This document shows positions 14,863 to 24,833 of a stretch of DNA of 64,000 nucleotides, in pieces; the stretch's first letter is position 1; every line of letters begins with the position of its first letter. The notes beneath the pieces are model-generated. The model did no database searches and was not told the DNA's origin. It was given only the letters and a program-made list of their open reading frames with translations. The stretch covers positions 1,116,001 through 1,180,000 of the forward strand of contig NZ_JAHBOH010000001.1 of NCBI RefSeq assembly GCF_018531375.1, read 5' to 3'. The position numbers and the translations under genes are program-made. The stretch comes from Cellulomonas fulva. GTDB taxonomy: Bacteria; Actinomycetota; Actinomycetes; Actinomycetales; Cellulomonadaceae.

Positions 14863-15681
14863 ATGACCGTGGGGCTGGTGCTCGGGGGCGGCGGCGTGCG
14901 CGGGGCCGTGCAGGTCGGGATGCTGCGCGCCCTGTTCGAGCACGGGGTCGTGCCGGACCTCGTCGTCGGGACGTCGATCGGGGCCATCAACGGCTCGGCG
15001 GTCGCGGCGGACCCGACGTCGGGCGTGGTCGAGCGCCTGGCGCAGGCATGGGCCTCGCCCGAGGCCGGCGCCGTCTACGGCGACTCGTGGGGCAAGCAGC
15101 TGCGGCGGCTCGCGCGGTCGAAGACCCACCTCAACGACCCCGGCCCGCTGCGCGCCCTGCTCGAGGAGATGATCGGGGCCGACGCGCGGTTCGAGGACCT
15201 GCGGCTGCCCCTCGCGGTGGCCGCGGCGTGCATCGAGAAGGCCGCCGAGCGCTGGTTCGACTCCGGGCCGGTGGTGCCCGCGGTGCTCGCCTCGTCGTCG
15301 GTCCCCGGGATCCTGCCGCCGACGCAGATCGGCGACGAGCACTTCGTGGACGGCGGGCTCGTGAACTCGATCCCCATGAGCGAGGCGTGGCGCCGCGGCG
15401 CGACCACCGTGTACGTGCTGCAGGTCGGCCGGATCGAGGAGGCCCTGGTCGCGCCGGACAAGCCCTCGGACGTCGCGCGGGTGAGCTTCGAGATCGCGCG
15501 GCGGCACCGGTTCGCGCGGGAGATGGACGAGGTGCCGGAGGGCGTCACGGTGCACGTGCTGCCCAGCGGCGGTCCCGCCAAGGGGGACGACAAGATCAGC
15601 GCGTACCGGCGCATGGACGCGGTCCGGGCGCGCATGGACGCGGCCTACGACGCGACGAGCGCCTACCTGGGGTCGCGATGA
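14863..15681 (+). CDS. Patatin-like phospholipase
   Basis: The 272-residue protein carries the full patatin signature: the oxyanion loop GGGGVRG at the N-terminus, nucleophile Ser38 in GTSIG and Asp163 in DGG, forming the Ser-Asp dyad. It should hydrolyse acyl ester bonds of lipids. No signal peptide or membrane helix is seen. The gene overlaps the downstream acyltransferase by four bases (ATGA), so the two are translationally coupled. This suggests membrane lipid deacylation and reacylation, which is inference. Confidence 0.9.
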   Translation: MTVGLVLGGGGVRGAVQVGMLRALFEHGVVPDLVVGTSIGAINGSAVAADPTSGVVERLAQAWASPEAGAVYGDSWGKQLRRLARSKTHLNDPGPLRALLEEMIGADARFEDLRLPLAVAAACIEKAAERWFDSGPVVPAVLASSSVPGILPPTQIGDEHFVDGGLVNSIPMSEAWRRGATTVYVLQVGRIEEALVAPDKPSDVARVSFEIARRHRFAREMDEVPEGVTVHVLPSGGPAKGDDKISAYRRMDAVRARMDAAYDATSAYLGSR

Positions 15682-16742
15682 CCTGGCGCCTGCCGCCCCG
15701 GTGGGTGCGCCGCGTGGTGCTCGCGCCCCTCGTCGTGCTGCTGGCGCTCGTCGTGCTGCCGGTGGGCGTGCTGGTCGCCGCGTTCGTCGGCGCGGTCATG
15801 ACGTGGCTGCTGCCGGGCCGCCTGCGGATCGTGCGCGCGGTCTGGATGGCGCTGTTCTACCTCTACTGGGACGCCGCGATCCTCGTGGTGGCGTTCGCGC
15901 TGTGGGTGGGCAGCGGATTCGGCTGGCAGCTCCAGCGGCCCGCGTTCCGACGAGCCCACTACGTGTTCGCCGGCGCGATGATGCGGATCCTGTTCTGGCA
16001 GGTCCGGTGGACGCTGCGGCTCCAGATCGACATCGTCGACGCGGACCTGGGGCGCACGCTCGAGGGGCAGCCGGTGCTGGTCGCGAGCCGGCACGGCGGC
16101 CCCGGCGACTCGTTCATCCTGGTGCACGCGCTGCTCAACTGGTTCGCCCGCGAGCCGCGCATCGTCCTGAAGGACACGCTGCAGTGGGACCCGGCGGTCG
16201 ACGTGCTGCTCAACCGGTTGCCGATGCAGTTCATCACCCCGCACTCGACGCGTCGGCCGGGGGCGCCGGGCCTCTCGGCCGCGGTGGGGCGGCTGGCGAG
16301 CGACCTCGACGGCGACGACGCGCTGCTGATCTTCCCGGAGGGCGGCAACGTCACGCCCCGGCGCCGGCTGGCGCGCATCGAGGCGCTGCGCCGCAACGGC
16401 CAGCCGGAGCTGGCGGCGCAGGCGGAGCAGATGACCAACGTGATGGCGCCGCACGCGGGCGGGCTGCTCGCGGCGGTCGACGCGGCCCCGGCCGCGGGCG
16501 TCGTCTTCGTGGCGCACACCGGCCTCGACCGGCTCGTCACCGTGCGGGACGTCTGGCGCGAGCTGCCGATGGACAAGCGCATCGTCATGAAGGGCTGGAC
16601 GGTCCTGCCGCAGGACGTGCCGCGTGGGCGCGACGAGCAGGAGGCCTGGCTGTTCGACCACTGGACCGGGATCGACTCCTGGATCGACGAGCAGAACCGG
16701 GTCGAGGCGGCGCTGGCGCCGCGGGCGCGTCCCGGTCGCTGA
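15678..16742 (+). CDS. 1-acyl-sn-glycerol-3-phosphate acyltransferase-like membrane protein (PlsC family)
   Basis: The 354-residue protein has two or three N-terminal membrane helices (about 10-75) followed by an acyltransferase domain. The HX4D motif is RHGGPGD and the substrate-binding motif appears as FPEGGN. It would transfer acyl chains to a lysophospholipid or similar acceptor at the membrane. It is longer than a minimal PlsC because of the N-terminal helices. It is coupled to the patatin gene by an ATGA overlap. Confidence 0.85.
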   Translation: MTWRLPPRWVRRVVLAPLVVLLALVVLPVGVLVAAFVGAVMTWLLPGRLRIVRAVWMALFYLYWDAAILVVAFALWVGSGFGWQLQRPAFRRAHYVFAGAMMRILFWQVRWTLRLQIDIVDADLGRTLEGQPVLVASRHGGPGDSFILVHALLNWFAREPRIVLKDTLQWDPAVDVLLNRLPMQFITPHSTRRPGAPGLSAAVGRLASDLDGDDALLIFPEGGNVTPRRRLARIEALRRNGQPELAAQAEQMTNVMAPHAGGLLAAVDAAPAAGVVFVAHTGLDRLVTVRDVWRELPMDKRIVMKGWTVLPQDVPRGRDEQEAWLFDHWTGIDSWIDEQNRVEAALAPRARPGR

Positions 16743-16787
16743 CGCGGCCGCTCGTCGAGCGCGTGATCGACGCGACCCGCGCCCGGT

Positions 16788-17972
16788 TCAGACGCGGTCG
16801 AGGAGCCAGATGCGCGGGTGGTGGCCCTTGGCGAAGACGCGGAGGGGCTCGCGCGCGCGCCACAGGCCGGCCGCGTCGCGCACGGCGGCCTCCATCACCT
16901 TGACCTCGTGCGTCAGCACGACGAGCCGCGCGCCCGGGGCCGCGGCGGCGTGGGCCGCCCGCAGCAGCCCGGAGTGGACCTGCGCGGCGGCGGCGTGCGA
17001 GCCGTGCAGGCTGCCCCACGGCGGGTCGGCGAGCAGCAGGTCCGCGGGCGCGGTGCCCTCCGGCCAGGCGCCGGGCTCGAGGGCGTCGGCGGCGACGAGC
17101 GACGCGCGGCGGGCCAGGCCGGCGGCCTCGAGGTTGTCGCGCGCGGCGGCCAGGGCGTCGTCCGCCAGGTCGATCCCGACCGCCGAGGCCGCCGGGGCGG
17201 CGAGCAGGCGCTCCACGAGCAGCGTCCCGGAGCCGCACATGAGGTTGAGCACGCGCTCGTCGTCCCGTGCGCCCGCGAGCCGGACCATGGCGGCGGCGAT
17301 GGTCGCGTTGACCGCGCCCGGGTAGTCCGTCACCCGCCAGGTGCGCGCGGACAGCGGCCGCGGGCCGACGCGCACCAGCACGTCCCAGCCCGGGTCGGCG
17401 TCGGTGGCCGGCCGGCGTGCGCCGCGGCGGACCTTCACGACGAGCTCGCCCTCGTGCTCGTCGTGCTTCAGGCCGGTCGCGGCCGCGAGCTCCGCGGCCA
17501 GGCGCGCGAACACCGACGAGTCCGAGCCCGCCGCCTCGAAGCGGAACGTCGACGAGCCCGCGACGCGCAGCGACGCGTACGCCGCGTCGACGACGCGCTG
17601 CAGGTGCTCGCCGCTGAGCAGCGCCTTGGGCCGGGGGACGTCGAAGTGCAGCACGACGAACGCGGCGACGGCCGTGCGCAGGCGGCGGACCTCCGCGAGC
17701 GCGGTGACGTCGACGACGAGCGCGTCGTCCCGCCCGACGACGGGTCGCGCGCGGGCGCCGAGCACCTCGCCGACCTCGTCGGACAGGACGTCCGCGAGAC
17801 CGGGCAGGAACGTGAGCTCGACGCGGGCCGTCGCGGCGGGACGGGCGCCGGCGGTGCCGCGGGTGCGCCGGTCCGGTGCGCGCCGGTCCGGTGCCGGTCG
17901 GCCGCGGCCGCCGGGCCGGGCGCGGCCCGACGAGGCTCGGCCGCCGCGGGACGGGCGGGGGTCCTGGGGCAC
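16788..17972 (-). CDS. SAM-dependent RNA methyltransferase, RlmL/Trm14-like (UPF0020)
   Basis: About 394 residues. A Pro/Arg-rich, probably disordered N-terminus (about 1-50) precedes a THUMP-like region (VELTFLPGLADVLSDE and following), then a Rossmann methyltransferase with LNLMCGSGTLLVERLL for SAM and ADPPWG, the (N/D)PP(Y/F/W) motif of N-methylating enzymes. Guanosine N2 in rRNA or tRNA is the likely target by family analogy. GTG17972 starts four bases after the stop of the TetR gene, so translation is coupled. Confidence 0.82.
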   Translation of the reverse strand: MPQDPRPSRGGRASSGRARPGGRGRPAPDRRAPDRRTRGTAGARPAATARVELTFLPGLADVLSDEVGEVLGARARPVVGRDDALVVDVTALAEVRRLRTAVAAFVVLHFDVPRPKALLSGEHLQRVVDAAYASLRVAGSSTFRFEAAGSDSSVFARLAAELAAATGLKHDEHEGELVVKVRRGARRPATDADPGWDVLVRVGPRPLSARTWRVTDYPGAVNATIAAAMVRLAGARDDERVLNLMCGSGTLLVERLLAAPAASAVGIDLADDALAAARDNLEAAGLARRASLVAADALEPGAWPEGTAPADLLLADPPWGSLHGSHAAAAQVHSGLLRAAHAAAAPGARLVVLTHEVKVMEAAVRDAAGLWRAREPLRVFAKGHHPRIWLLDRV

Positions 17973-17976
17973 GCGG

Positions 17977-18669
17977 TCAGGCCGGGACGGCGACGGGCGC
18001 CTCGGCGGGCTCGTCGTGCGCGTCCGCGCGCTCCGGCTCCGTGCCGGCACCGGCCGCCGGCAGCGCCGTCGCGATCTCGTCGGGCACCCCCACGGCCCGC
18101 ATGACGAAGGCGACGGTCTGCTCGATCGCCCGCTCGCGCTCGGGGCCGTCGTCGGGCACGCCGCGGCCGGACAGGCACGCGTTCACCAGCGGGACGGTCG
18201 TCTCGAGGGACTGGTCGGGGAACACGCCGGACGCGATGCCGTCGGTGAGGATGTCCCGCAGGATGCGCTCGACGACGACGACGTGCTCGCGCACGCGCGC
18301 CTGGGTCTGGCGGGACAGCACCGAGCGCAGCTCGGGCCCGGGGGCCAGGTGGTAGACCCGCTTGAGCTGGATCTGCTGGCTGACGTAGGTGCGCAGGCGC
18401 TCGACCGGGTCGTCGAGGTCGTCGAGCGAGCGCTGCAGCGTCGCGGCGTACTGCTCGGTCTCGTGCGTGATGAACCCGACCAGGAGGGCTTCCTTGTCCG
18501 GGAAGTGGTTGTAGACCGCGGTGCGGCCCACGCCGGCGGACTGCGCGATCTCGGCGAGCGTGATCGCGTCGAACCCCTGCTCGGTCATGAGCGTCGACAG
18601 CGCTGCGAACAGCTTCTGCCGGGTCTGCTCGCGGTGCTCGTGCAGGGACCCGCCGATGATCTTGGGCAT
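17977..18669 (-). CDS. TetR-family transcriptional regulator
   Basis: The 230-residue protein has an N-terminal TetR helix-turn-helix (about 10-60; FDAITLAEIAQSAGVGRTAV, YNHFPDKEALL) and a helical ligand-binding domain; the C-terminal 35 residues are Ala/Glu-rich. It is first in an operon with the RNA methyltransferase. A CTGAC-N15-GTCAG dyad starts two bases upstream of its start codon, an obvious autoregulatory site. The ligand is unknown. Confidence 0.9.
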   Translation of the reverse strand: MPKIIGGSLHEHREQTRQKLFAALSTLMTEQGFDAITLAEIAQSAGVGRTAVYNHFPDKEALLVGFITHETEQYAATLQRSLDDLDDPVERLRTYVSQQIQLKRVYHLAPGPELRSVLSRQTQARVREHVVVVERILRDILTDGIASGVFPDQSLETTVPLVNACLSGRGVPDDGPERERAIEQTVAFVMRAVGVPDEIATALPAAGAGTEPERADAHDEPAEAPVAVPA

Positions 18670-18670
18670 G

Positions 18671-18695
18671 CTGACAGTCTGACACAGAACGTCAG
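18671..18695. promoter_or_regulatory. Candidate TetR operator dyad
   Basis: CTGAC and GTCAG arms are separated by 15 bases, with an inner TCTGACACAGA dyad overlapping. It lies immediately upstream of the TetR start codon, where a repressor would block its own promoter. The relatively AT-rich sequence also fits a promoter. Confidence 0.5.
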
Positions 18696-18772
18696 AACAT
18701 CTCGCCGGGGGTGGCGCGGAGGCCGTTCCTCCCTAGACTCGGGGGACGGCCGCTGGAGGGCGGGAGGTGCGT

Positions 18773-20008
18773 GTGTCGACGACGACGGAGCACCCCGACG
18801 TGCGCGCGGCGCAGGAGGACTTCGTCTCCACGGGCCGGGTCAACAGCAAGGTGCGCCGGCTCGTCGCGGACTCCTGGCGCCGCAGCCGCCGCAGCGGCGT
18901 GGACCCCGAGCGACCGGCGCCGCGCAGCGACCTGTCCGACAACGACCTCGCCGGCCTGCGCCGCGAGACCCCGCTGACCGCCGCGCTCCCGGTGGCCCGG
19001 CGGCTCCTGCTGGACGCCGACCCGCAGTGGGTCGCCGCGCTCACGGACGCGACCGGCCGGCTGCTGTGGATCGACGGGAACCGCCGGGTGCGGCACGCGG
19101 TCGGGCGCGCCGGCTTCGTGGAGGGTGCGGTGTGGAGCGAGGACTGCGCGGGCACCAACGCGCCCGGCACGGCGCTCGCGACCAACCGCGAGGTGCAGGT
19201 GGTCGGCTCGGAGCACTGGGCGCGACCCGTGCACCCGTGGAGCTGCGCGGCGGCGCCGCTGCACGACTCGAGCGGGCGCGTGCTCGGCGTCCTCGACATC
19301 ACGGGTGGTCCCGAGGTCGCGTCCGGGATGGCGATGCAGCTGGTGCGCGCGACCGCGACGGCCATCGAGGCGACCGTCGGGCGCGGCACGACGAGCCCGA
19401 CGGCGGGTCCCCCCGCCCCGACCCTGCGGGTGCTCGGCAGCCAGGGCGGCACGCTCGTGGTGGACGGTGCGGCGCACCGGCTGTCCCGGCGGCACGCGGA
19501 GATCCTGCTGCTGCTCGCCGAGCACCCGGCGGGGCTGTCCGCCGACGAGCTCGCGGTGCTGCTGAGCGAGTCCGAGCTCAGCGGTGTCACCGTGCGGGCC
19601 GAGGTCTCGCGGCTGCGGCGCGCGGTCGGCCCGCTGCTGAGCGAGTCGCGGCCGTACCGGCTGACGCGCGCCGTGCGGACCGACGTGGACGGGGTGCGCG
19701 CGGCCCTGGCGCTCGGCGACGTCGCGGACGCCGTCGGGTCCTACACCGGCCCCGTCCTGCCGCGGTCGTCCTCGCCCGGCGTCGCGCGCGTCCGCGCCGC
19801 GGTGTCCGACGAGGTGCGCGCGGCCGTCCTGGCCTCGCGCGACCCGCGCGTGATCATCCGGTGGGCCGCGTCCGACGAGGGGGCCGACGACTTCGGTGCG
19901 TGGCGGACGCTCGCGGCGGCGAGCGTGCCGGGCTCGGCGGGCCACCTGCGCGCGGTGGCGCAGCTCCGCCGCCTCGAGGCCGAGCTGGGACGTCCGGCCG
20001 GCGCCTGA
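18773..20008 (+). CDS. GAF-domain transcriptional regulator, probable regulator of the aldehyde dehydrogenase
   Basis: The roughly 411-residue protein has an AcoR-like N-terminus, a GAF-like sensor (about 60-195, with VWSEDCAGTNAPGTALA) and a C-terminal winged helix-turn-helix (about 220-320, LSADELAVLL and VRAEVSRLRRAVG). Proteins of this kind commonly control aldehyde dehydrogenase genes in Actinobacteria, and one lies 2.2 kb downstream. GTG18773 is chosen because GGGAGG sits five bases upstream; GTG18767 would overlap that site. A TAGACT -10-like element lies at 18734. Confidence 0.82.
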   Translation: MSTTTEHPDVRAAQEDFVSTGRVNSKVRRLVADSWRRSRRSGVDPERPAPRSDLSDNDLAGLRRETPLTAALPVARRLLLDADPQWVAALTDATGRLLWIDGNRRVRHAVGRAGFVEGAVWSEDCAGTNAPGTALATNREVQVVGSEHWARPVHPWSCAAAPLHDSSGRVLGVLDITGGPEVASGMAMQLVRATATAIEATVGRGTTSPTAGPPAPTLRVLGSQGGTLVVDGAAHRLSRRHAEILLLLAEHPAGLSADELAVLLSESELSGVTVRAEVSRLRRAVGPLLSESRPYRLTRAVRTDVDGVRAALALGDVADAVGSYTGPVLPRSSSPGVARVRAAVSDEVRAAVLASRDPRVIIRWAASDEGADDFGAWRTLAAASVPGSAGHLRAVAQLRRLEAELGRPAGA

Positions 20009-20049
20009 GCGTCGCCGGCGGTCCGCGGGCGCGTGTCGGTGGGGTCGTC

Positions 20050-20055
20050 TAGCGT
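20050..20055 (+). promoter_or_regulatory. -10 element TAGCGT, leaderless start of the TIGR03086-type gene
   Basis: TAGCGT ends eight bases before ATG20063 and no Shine-Dalgarno sequence lies between. This spacing puts the transcription start at or next to the ATG, the leaderless arrangement common in Actinobacteria. Confidence 0.55.
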
Positions 20056-20062
20056 CGCCGGC

Positions 20063-20623
20063 ATGAGCGAGCAGACGACGATCGAGCGCTACGACGAGGG
20101 TGCGGCGGGGATGCAGGCGGCGATCGACGCGGTGTCGCCGGCCGGCTGGGACGCGGCGTCGCCGTGCGCGGGCTGGACGGGCCGGGACGTGGTCGCGCAC
20201 CTGGTCGACTCGCAGCGTGACCTCCTGGCGCGGCACGGGGCGGAGCTGGGTGCTCGGCCGGACCTCGCCGACCCCTCCGCCGCCTGGCGGGTGCACACGG
20301 CGCAGGTGCACGAGGCGCTGGCGCGTCCGGGCTTCGTCGAGCAGGAGTACGAGAGCCTGGGCAGCACGACCACGGTCGGCGCGACCCTCGACACGTTCAT
20401 CGGGTTCGACATGGTCGCGCACCGGTGGGACGTGACGGCGGCGGACGGCCGCGCGTACCCGTTCGAGGACGCCGACCTGGACGTCATCGAAGGGCTCGTC
20501 GCCGCGATGGGAGAGATGATCCGGAGCGACGGCGTGTGCGGGCCGGCGCTCGAGGTCGGTCCCGACGCGGACCGTCAGACGCGCGCGCTGGCGGCCCTGG
20601 GCCGCTCCGCGGACGTCGGGTGA
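20063..20623 (+). CDS. TIGR03086-family (DinB/MDMPI-like) metal-binding protein
   Basis: The 186-residue all-helical protein shows SPCAGWTGRDVVAHLVDSQR near the N-terminus and FDMVAHRWDVTAA later, the conserved histidine-containing helices of DinB/mycothiol-dependent maleylpyruvate isomerase-like proteins (TIGR03086). These usually bind a metal ion and in Actinobacteria can use mycothiol. The precise reaction is unknown. The TAGCGT element and absence of a ribosome-binding site suggest leaderless translation. Confidence 0.8.
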   Translation: MSEQTTIERYDEGAAGMQAAIDAVSPAGWDAASPCAGWTGRDVVAHLVDSQRDLLARHGAELGARPDLADPSAAWRVHTAQVHEALARPGFVEQEYESLGSTTTVGATLDTFIGFDMVAHRWDVTAADGRAYPFEDADLDVIEGLVAAMGEMIRSDGVCGPALEVGPDADRQTRALAALGRSADVG

Positions 20624-20681
20624 CCGTGGCCGGGGCGGGCAGGACGAGCAGCAGGACGACGAGCACGACGGAGGCGATGAC

Positions 20682-21443
20682 GTGGCGCTGATCGGTGCGC
20701 ACGCGCACGGCGAGGACCCGGTCGCCGCGGCGGCCGAGGTCGGCGCGGACTGCGTGCAGATCTTCCTGGCGGACCCGCAGGGCTGGAAGAAGCCCGTGCC
20801 CCGCCCGGACGCCGACGCCCTGACGGCGAGCGGGCTCGGGATCTACGCGCACGCGCCCTACCTGGTCAACGTCGCGTCGACCAACAACCGCATCCGGATC
20901 CCGAGCCGGAACATGGTCGCCCAGCACACCGCCGCCGCCGCGGCGCTGGGGGTGCGCGGGCTCGTCGTGCACGGCGGTCACGTGGGGGACGGGGACGACG
21001 TCGCGGTCGGGGTCGAGAACTGGCGCAAGCTGTTCGAGCGCGCGCAGTTCCCGGTGCGCGTCCTGGTGGAGAACACCGCGGGCGGGGAGAACGCGTGCGC
21101 CCGCACCCTGGACCGGATCGCGATGCTCTGGGACGCGATCGGGCAGTACGACGTCGGGATCTGCCTGGACACCTGCCACGCGTGGGCCGCGGGGGAGGAC
21201 CTCGAGACGATCGTCGAGCGCCTCGTGGCGATCACCGGGCGCATCGACCTGGTGCACGCCAACAGCTCGCGGGACGAGGCCGGGTCGAGCCGCGACCGGC
21301 ACGCGAGCTTCGCCAAGGGGACGATCCCGCCCGAGCTCATCGCGCACGTGGTCCGCGAGGCGGGCTGCGACGCGCTGGTCGAGACGCCGGCCGAGCGCCA
21401 GCACGAGGACATCGCCTTCCTGCGGGCGGCGCTCGCGGGCTGA
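20682..21443 (+). CDS. nfo: Deoxyribonuclease IV (AP endonuclease Nfo)
   Basis: The 253-residue TIM-barrel enzyme of the AP-endonuclease 2 family cuts DNA 5' to abasic sites in base excision repair. The family motifs are clear: CLDTCHAWAAG and VHANSSRDEAGSSRDRHA, together with VLVENTAGG, all contributing metal ligands. GTG20682 follows GGAGGCGATGAC, a good ribosome-binding site. It lies 58 bases after the DinB-like gene and may be co-transcribed. Confidence 0.9.
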   Translation: MALIGAHAHGEDPVAAAAEVGADCVQIFLADPQGWKKPVPRPDADALTASGLGIYAHAPYLVNVASTNNRIRIPSRNMVAQHTAAAAALGVRGLVVHGGHVGDGDDVAVGVENWRKLFERAQFPVRVLVENTAGGENACARTLDRIAMLWDAIGQYDVGICLDTCHAWAAGEDLETIVERLVAITGRIDLVHANSSRDEAGSSRDRHASFAKGTIPPELIAHVVREAGCDALVETPAERQHEDIAFLRAALAG

Positions 21444-21534
21444 CCGGGTTCGGCCAGGCACGACCGGGCACGGCTACGTACGGCCGGATACGGCAGATGC
21501 GGCCAGGTCCGGGAGGCGGAGCGACGCCGCCGCG

Positions 21535-21942
21535 TCAGCAGAGCTCGACGAGCGCGTCCAGGCCGGTCACGGTGAGCACGGTCAGCACCGAGCCGGTGGC
21601 CCCGCGCACGCGCAGGTGGGCGGGCCGCAGCGCCGGCATCAGGCTCACGACCAGCGCGAGCACCGACGAGTCGATGAACGTCGCCTCGCTGAGGTCGATC
21701 TCGGTGACCCCGGCGGCGGCGAGGGCGCGGCCCAGCGCGATCGGGTCCAGCCCCTCGCGCGCGCACGTCTGCTCGACCGTGAGCGCGTCCGCCGCTCCCG
21801 TGATCCGCAGCACGTGCGGCTCCCGCTCGTCGACGGCGATGGTGCCCGGCGCCTCGGCGTCGAGCGGGTCGCTCGGCGGGGAGCCGGTGCGTCCGCCGTC
21901 GCCGTCCCGGCCGGTGCGCGACGTGGTCCCGGTGCCCTCCAT
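21535..21942 (-). CDS. STAS-domain protein (anti-sigma factor antagonist-like)
   Basis: The 135-residue protein begins with about 40 disordered polar residues ([14 protein letters not shown]) followed by a STAS domain (about 45-135). The segment [20 protein letters not shown] holds the serine position phosphorylated in antagonists such as SpoIIAA. It may bind an anti-sigma factor kinase, but none is adjacent. ATG21942 is preceded by GGGAGGAGG, a strong site. It is convergent with the endonuclease gene and divergent from the aldehyde dehydrogenase. Confidence 0.85.
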   Translation of the reverse strand: MEGTGTTSRTGRDGDGGRTGSPPSDPLDAEAPGTIAVDEREPHVLRITGAADALTVEQTCAREGLDPIALGRALAAAGVTEIDLSEATFIDSSVLALVVSLMPALRPAHLRVRGATGSVLTVLTVTGLDALVELC

Positions 21943-22070
21943 CCCGACCTCCTCCCGGCGTGGGGGCGGGCGCCGTGACCCTGGCTCGACCCCGGCCGCC
22001 CGGCTCCAGGCTCGCACCCTGGCGGCGGCGCCGCAGGTCGGACGGCTCGTCGGAACGGGCTGCCGGACCC

Positions 22071-22131
22071 TGCAACGGTGCTGCAACCCTCGCGTGCCTA
22101 GCGTCGCGTGCAGCGCGCGGCAACGGTGCCG
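22071..22131 (+). promoter_or_regulatory. Aldehyde dehydrogenase promoter with TGCAACGGTGC-type repeats
   Basis: TGCAACGGTGC at 22071 is followed directly by TGCAAC at 22082, a direct repeat with an 11-bp period (one turn), and GGCAACGGTGCC recurs at 22119. Between them TAGCGT at 22099-22104 fits a -10 element. The repeats probably bind the GAF regulator at 18.8 kb, which is inference. Confidence 0.5.
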
Positions 22132-22184
22132 CGCTCCGGCCGCCCCGCCCCCGGGCGCCCGGCGCACCCGAAGGGAGCCCGACG

Positions 22185-23708
<1,524 letters not shown>

Positions 23709-23726
23709 CCGGACCGGCACGGGGAG

Positions 23727-23769
23727 CCCGGGTGGTCCGCCGCCGGCACGAGGCGGCGGACCACCCGGG
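23727..23769 (+). terminator. 18-bp perfect hairpin between aldehyde dehydrogenase and DUF779
   Basis: The arms CCCGGGTGGTCCGCCGCC (23727-23744) and GGCGGCGGACCACCCGGG (23752-23769) pair perfectly around a seven-base loop GGCACGA. There is no T-tract. It may end most aldehyde dehydrogenase transcripts or stabilise their 3' ends, giving lower output of DUF779. Confidence 0.65.
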
Positions 23770-23793
23770 GCCTGAGGAGCGAGGAGGCGTGGC

Positions 23794-24189
23794 GTGGTCG
23801 AGCGGGTGGCGGTGACCGCGGCGGCGGCGGAGCTGCTGCGCGCGTTGCGGGCGCAGCACGGGGAGCTGATGTTCCACCAGTCCGGGGGGTGCTGCGACGG
23901 CTCGTCGCCCATGTGCTACCCCGCGGGCGACTTCCTCACGGGGGACGTCGACGAGCACCTGGGCGACCTGCAGGTGGGCGACGAGGACACCGGCCCCGTG
24001 ACGGTGCCGGTGTGGATGACCAAGGCGCAGTACGAGTACTGGAAGCACACCCACCTGACCATCGACGTGGTGCCGGGCCGCGGCGCGGGGTTCAGCCTCG
24101 AGGCCCCGGAGGGCGTCCGCTTCCTGATCCGCTCCCGTCTCCTCACGGATGCGGAGCACGCGGACCTCACGGCCGCGGGCGTCCTCTGA
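23794..24189 (+). CDS. DUF779 protein
   Basis: 131 residues with the family's clustered cysteines in HQSGGCCDGSSPMCYP, and aromatic-rich WMTKAQYEYWKHTHLTIDVVPGR. DUF779 proteins commonly follow AldB/ExaC-type aldehyde dehydrogenases; their role is unknown, though the cysteines and histidines suggest metal binding. GTG23794 follows GAGGAGG. It is on the same strand as the aldehyde dehydrogenase, separated by a strong hairpin. Confidence 0.9.
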   Translation: MVERVAVTAAAAELLRALRAQHGELMFHQSGGCCDGSSPMCYPAGDFLTGDVDEHLGDLQVGDEDTGPVTVPVWMTKAQYEYWKHTHLTIDVVPGRGAGFSLEAPEGVRFLIRSRLLTDAEHADLTAAGVL

Positions 24190-24219
24190 CCGGTGCCCCC
24201 GAGAGCCGGCCGGGCGCGC

Positions 24220-24225
24220 TAGCGT
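24220..24225 (+). promoter_or_regulatory. -10 element TAGCGT, leaderless start of the DinB-like gene
   Basis: TAGCGT ends seven bases before ATG24232, with no ribosome-binding site between. It is the same hexamer as at 20050, 22099, 24999 and 54920. Confidence 0.55.
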
Positions 24226-24231
24226 CGGGGC

Positions 24232-24759
24232 ATGGCGGATGGTCAGATCGTGCCCGACGAGAAGGACTGGACCTGGGTGCTGCACGAGCGGTGCGGCGAG
24301 TGCGGCTTCACGGCCGCCGACGTCGAGCCGGAGCAGATCGGCGCGACCGTGCGGGACCTGGTCCCGCGCTACCTCGCGGCGCTGCACCGCGACGACGCGC
24401 GGCAGCGGCCGGAGCCGGGCGTGTGGTCCACGCTCGAGTACGGCGCGCACGTGCGGGACGTGTTCCGGGTGTTCGACGAGCGCCTGGCGCTGATGCTCGC
24501 GCACGAGGACCCGCTGTTCGCGAACTGGGACCAGGACGCGACCGCGGTCGAGGACCGGTACGACGAGCAGGACCCGGTGGTCGTCGCCGAGGAGCTGGCC
24601 GACGCGGGCGAGGCCGTGGCGGCCGCGTTCGACGCCGTCCCGCACGACGCGTGGGAGCGCACGGGCCGGCGTTCCAACGGCTCGTTCTTCACCGTGCGGA
24701 CGCTGGGCCAGTACTTCCTGCACGACGTGGTGCACCACGTGCACGACGTCCGCGCCTGA
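24232..24759 (+). CDS. DinB-like protein
   Basis: The 175-residue helical protein begins DGQIVPDEKDWTWVLHERCG and has a histidine-containing helix YGAHVRDVFRVFDERL, and near the end HDVVHHVHDV. These are the three-histidine pattern of DinB/YfiT-like metal-dependent proteins, whose substrates are usually unknown and which may use mycothiol in Actinobacteria. It is transcribed from its own leaderless promoter. Confidence 0.82.
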   Translation: MADGQIVPDEKDWTWVLHERCGECGFTAADVEPEQIGATVRDLVPRYLAALHRDDARQRPEPGVWSTLEYGAHVRDVFRVFDERLALMLAHEDPLFANWDQDATAVEDRYDEQDPVVVAEELADAGEAVAAAFDAVPHDAWERTGRRSNGSFFTVRTLGQYFLHDVVHHVHDVRA

Positions 24760-24833
24760 CCCGCTCGCCCCGCCCGGGGCACCCCGCCCGGGGCACCCCG
24801 CGTGGGGTGCGTTGCGTCACCTCGGACGCGCAG

